From positions 62,001 to 126,000 of the forward strand of contig ONIN01000001.1 of the NCBI GenBank assembly GCA_900317905.1: a stretch of DNA of 64,000 nucleotides, read 5' to 3'. This DNA is from an uncultured Eubacteriales bacterium (GTDB taxonomy: Bacteria; Bacillota; Clostridia; Oscillospirales; Oscillospiraceae). Below, in pieces: positions 61,800-64,000 of this stretch (position 1 is the stretch's first letter; each line of letters opens with the position of its first letter). The notes beneath the pieces are model-generated. The model saw nothing but the letters and a program-made list of their open reading frames with translations, was not told the DNA's origin and did no database searches. A program made the translations under genes and the position numbers.

Positions 61800-63377
61800 T
61801 TAGCCGACATAGCGAATCGCGCGGAGCTCTTCAGCCTCAAAGTCGGCCATGTACTCCTCCTGCCAGGCGCTGAAGTCCTCACTGCGCAGCTGCTGGTCGC
61901 CCAGATAATCGCAGTAGGGGACGTTCTCACCCACGAAGTAGATCAGGTGATAGCCGGTGCTCTCATTGTAAACCAGCCCCACATCGCCGGGCTTGCGGCT
62001 TTCGTCGAAGCAGAAATCGTTGAACTCCGTGACCATCTGGCCCTTGTAGACATGCTCATAGAGACCGCCGTTGTGATGAGATCCGTGATCCTGGCTGTAC
62101 TCCTCGGCCAGAGCGGCAAAGGTGTCTTCAGTCTTGTCACTGGCTTCCCATTCGGCCTGAATGTCGGCCATGGTCTGCTCGGCAGCAGCCTTCTCCTCGT
62201 CGGAGATCTCGCCATCCTCATCGGCGTCGGTGACCTGGATCAGGATGTGGCGCACGTCAACGGTGTTGTAATCGTTGGTGTCGCGGCCCTCAAACAGAAC
62301 CACATAGTAGCCGGAGCCTTCTTCCTCAACGACACCGACGTCGCCGGCCTCGCGGGCATCATCAAAGGCCCAGTCGGCAAAGCCGTAGTAGCTCAGGTTG
62401 GAGCCCTGGCTGTTTTCCACCACAGTGGGCTCAGCGGGGGTCGTCTCACCGGTGGGATTGCCATCTTCATCCACTGCGTCGGTGGGCTCACCCAGCTCGG
62501 CAACAGCAGCGGCAAAGGTTTCGGCGTCCTTGGAAGCTTCGGCGATCTTGTCAGCGGTCTCCTTGGCAGCAGCCATGGTGGCCTCATTGACGGTTTCGGT
62601 TTCGTGACCGTCGGCATCGGTGGTTTCTTTGGTTTCGGCGGCTACCAGATAGTAGCGCAGGCTGAAGAGGTCATACTCGTTGGCGTGAGCGGCATATTCT
62701 TCTTTGATCTCGTCAGCGGTATAGGTGAAGCTTGCCTGCTTCTCCTGGGCGTAGTTGGAGGCCAGCATGCTCTTGGCCATCAGATTCCGGACCAGCGCTT
62801 CGTTGGTGCCGCGGCCGTAAATGGCCTCCATGTATTTGGAAGCGGAGCTGTAGCCGGCACTCTTGGCGTACTCGGCGATGGAGGCGATCTGCTCGTCGAT
62901 CTCTTCCATATCATCTTCGGAGAGAGTCATACCTTCGTCTTCCGCGGCTTTGCTGAGCGCGGTGATCTCGGTCATGGACTCCTTCGCCTCGTTCATGAAG
63001 TAATCCGCCCAGGTGTCGAACTCGTCGCTCATGGTATATTCCTGATCGTCCAGCGGCTTGCTGGTATCAAGACCGAAAGCACTGGCATAAGAACCATAGC
63101 TGCTGTAGAAGTTCTGGTAAGCCACGTTATAGAAATAGTTGACATCGGCCACACTGTAGGTCTCGTCGCCAATCTTCATGGCCTTCTGGTGATAAAAGAG
63201 GCTGGAGTTGCCCAGCAGAATAGCGGCGATCAGAACAATGACAGCAATGGTGCCGCTGATCCACTTGATGCGGCTCTTGCGGTCTTCCTGGGCCTTCTTC
63301 TGCGCTGCGACCTGGCGGCGCTCCGTACCCTCAGCACGCTGCTGGGAGCGGGTTTTCTTGTCTTGGGATGCACTCAT
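61800..63377 (-). CDS. Membrane-anchored PrsA/SurA-like parvulin foldase
   Basis: This 525-aa protein has a Lys/Arg/Gln-rich cytoplasmic tail (~1-38), one membrane helix (~40-57, no lipobox), a SurA-N-like helical part (~75-215), an Asp/Glu/Thr-rich middle and a parvulin PPIase-like region (~370-482) with VRHILIQV, HHNGGLYEHVYKGQMVTEF and TGYHLIYFVG. PrsA foldases aid folding of exported proteins at the membrane-wall interface. Unlike Bacillus PrsA it is not a lipoprotein. It would serve the surface proteins and wall enzymes of this organism. It begins the operon driven by the promoter at 63442-63470. Confidence 0.88.
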   Translation of the reverse strand: MSASQDKKTRSQQRAEGTERRQVAAQKKAQEDRKSRIKWISGTIAVIVLIAAILLGNSSLFYHQKAMKIGDETYSVADVNYFYNVAYQNFYSSYGSYASAFGLDTSKPLDDQEYTMSDEFDTWADYFMNEAKESMTEITALSKAAEDEGMTLSEDDMEEIDEQIASIAEYAKSAGYSSASKYMEAIYGRGTNEALVRNLMAKSMLASNYAQEKQASFTYTADEIKEEYAAHANEYDLFSLRYYLVAAETKETTDADGHETETVNEATMAAAKETADKIAEASKDAETFAAAVAELGEPTDAVDEDGNPTGETTPAEPTVVENSQGSNLSYYGFADWAFDDAREAGDVGVVEEEGSGYYVVLFEGRDTNDYNTVDVRHILIQVTDADEDGEISDEEKAAAEQTMADIQAEWEASDKTEDTFAALAEEYSQDHGSHHNGGLYEHVYKGQMVTEFNDFCFDESRKPGDVGLVYNESTGYHLIYFVGENVPYCDYLGDQQLRSEDFSAWQEEYMADFEAEELRAIRYVG

Positions 63378-63441
63378 AAGGGTTCACCTGTTTCTCTAAA
63401 ATGGATGCCTTTGTATCGGCATCTGCTGAAATAGCTTTAAT

Positions 63442-63470
63442 ATTATATAGGATACAGGGTGTTCTGTCAA
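63442..63470 (-). promoter_or_regulatory. Consensus promoter of the PrsA-like gene
   Basis: On the minus strand a perfect TTGACA (63465-63470), a 17-nt spacer and a perfect TATAAT (63442-63447). This is the strongest promoter match in the window and implies high expression. Confidence 0.85.
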
Positions 63471-63528
63471 CCACATGGATGGAAATATTCTGTGAATGAA
63501 AAGTCTGGAAATTGTGCATCTTCGCCAC

Positions 63529-63557
63529 TTGTGGAATGCTCCCAAATGGCGTATGAT
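63529..63557 (+). promoter_or_regulatory. Promoter of the metallophosphoesterase gene
   Basis: TTGTGG (63529-63534), a 17-nt spacer and TATGAT (63552-63557) lie 20 nt before the start codon, with GGGAGAGGA as ribosome site. Confidence 0.6.
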
Positions 63558-63577
63558 GACCGGGAGAGGAATTGCCC

Positions 63578-64000
63578 ATGAACGGAAACAGAAGAAAACC
63601 GAATACTCTTAAAATCACTTTGATTCTGGTGCTGGTGATCACTCTGGCGGTCATCGGCCTTTTCTATGACAGCGGCCACCGGATCGTGACCAACGAGGTG
63701 ACGATCGAAAGCGATACTCTGCCGGTGTCCTTCAATGGATTTCGTATCGTCGAGCTGACGGACCTGCACGGAGCGGAATTCGGGGAGAACAACGCAAAAC
63801 TCGTGGAAATAATCCGCAGCTGTAAGCCGGATCTGATCGCTCTGACCGGTGACTTTGTGGAGAATGTCGAGCAGATGCGGGTGACGCTGACACTGGCCGG
63901 AGCGCTCACGGAGATCGCGCCGGTCTATTACGTCACCGGCAACCACGAGTGGGCCTCCGGGCTGGCGGAGGAGCTGATGGCGGCACTGGAATCGGAGGGC
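63578..64000 (+). CDS. Membrane-anchored metallophosphoesterase (3' partial)
   Basis: The frame opens at ATG 63578 after GGGAGAGGA and runs off the right edge; 141 residues are visible. A basic N-terminus and one membrane helix (~12-30, ITLILVLVITLAVIGLF) are followed by calcineurin-like metal motifs: LTDLHGAEFG (DxH), LTGDFVEN (GDxx) and YVTGNHEW (GNHE). This is the YkuE-type layout. Substrates of such proteins include lipid and nucleotide phosphates; the specificity is unknown. Confidence 0.88.
   Translation, partial: MNGNRRKPNTLKITLILVLVITLAVIGLFYDSGHRIVTNEVTIESDTLPVSFNGFRIVELTDLHGAEFGENNAKLVEIIRSCKPDLIALTGDFVENVEQMRVTLTLAGALTEIAPVYYVTGNHEWASGLAEELMAALESEG

Noticed and set aside
1-64000. 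CRISPR arrays, insertion sequences, prophage, tRNA or rRNA genes
   Set aside because: No regularly spaced repeats, transposase or integrase motifs, cloverleaf sequences or rRNA segments were recognised on reading both strands.

Overview
The window reads as part of a chromosome from a GC-rich, gut-type clostridium (Bacillota, Oscillospirales-like). This is inferred from core gene order (cdaA-cdaR; yicC-remA-gmk-rpoZ-priA-def-fmt-rsmB-rlmN-prpC-prkC-rsgA), an RF1/Sua5 block, RemA, mini-RNase III, RqcH, LCP and RodA proteins, and surface proteins with SLH, BspA-type leucine-rich and clostridial Ig-like repeats. No rRNA, tRNA, CRISPR array, insertion sequence or phage gene was seen.

Layout. 0-4.6 kb: two tandem secreted surface proteins with nearly identical C-terminal Ig-like repeats; the first is cut by the left edge. 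4.7-5.3 kb: a HAD phosphatase on the minus strand, divergent from the cdaA operon. 5.4-23.3 kb: a long plus-strand run for c-di-AMP synthesis, RNA and translation housekeeping, PASTA kinase signalling, ribosome assembly, release factor 1, a Sua5-CoaE fusion and an M18 aminopeptidase. 23.4-29.2 kb: UppP, FtsK/SpoIIIE, mini-RNase III and RqcH.

29.2-47 kb: a cell-surface glycan locus that looks lower in GC in its first two thirds. It opens with an 80-nt rod-like hairpin and a good sigma-A promoter. It encodes a thymidylate-kinase-like protein, a DegT sugar aminotransferase, an AMP-forming acid ligase, a GT2, a Stealth phosphotransferase, Wzy- and Wzx-like proteins, an acyltransferase, a UDP-sugar dehydrogenase, a MmgE/PrpD protein, two ATP-grasp ligases, a PglC/WcaJ-type initiating transferase, a hexapeptide acyltransferase, an acyl carrier protein and an acyl-ACP thioesterase. 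A lipoprotein with an NlpC/P60-like Cys/His pair follows at 47.1-48.9 kb.

48.9-55.9 kb: a co-directional carboxylic-acid module: a second MmgE/PrpD, an aldo/keto reductase, a phosphonopyruvate-decarboxylase-like TPP enzyme, an unassigned TIM-barrel-like protein, an HpcH/HpaI-type C-C lyase and a two-subunit Fe-S fumarase/tartrate dehydratase. Its continuity with the glycan genes suggests that it makes a small carboxylate which the ligase, ACP, ATP-grasp and acyltransferase proteins install on the polymer. That link is inference and is the best candidate here for an undescribed system.

55.9-64 kb: a short pyruvate-kinase-like protein and an LCP ligase/RodA pair on the minus strand, then tsaE-tsaB-upp on the plus strand, a 52-aa protein and a membrane-anchored PrsA-like foldase on the minus strand, and a metallophosphoesterase cut by the right edge. 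LCP proteins attach undecaprenyl-linked glycans to peptidoglycan, so the LCP gene beside the glycan locus fits functionally.
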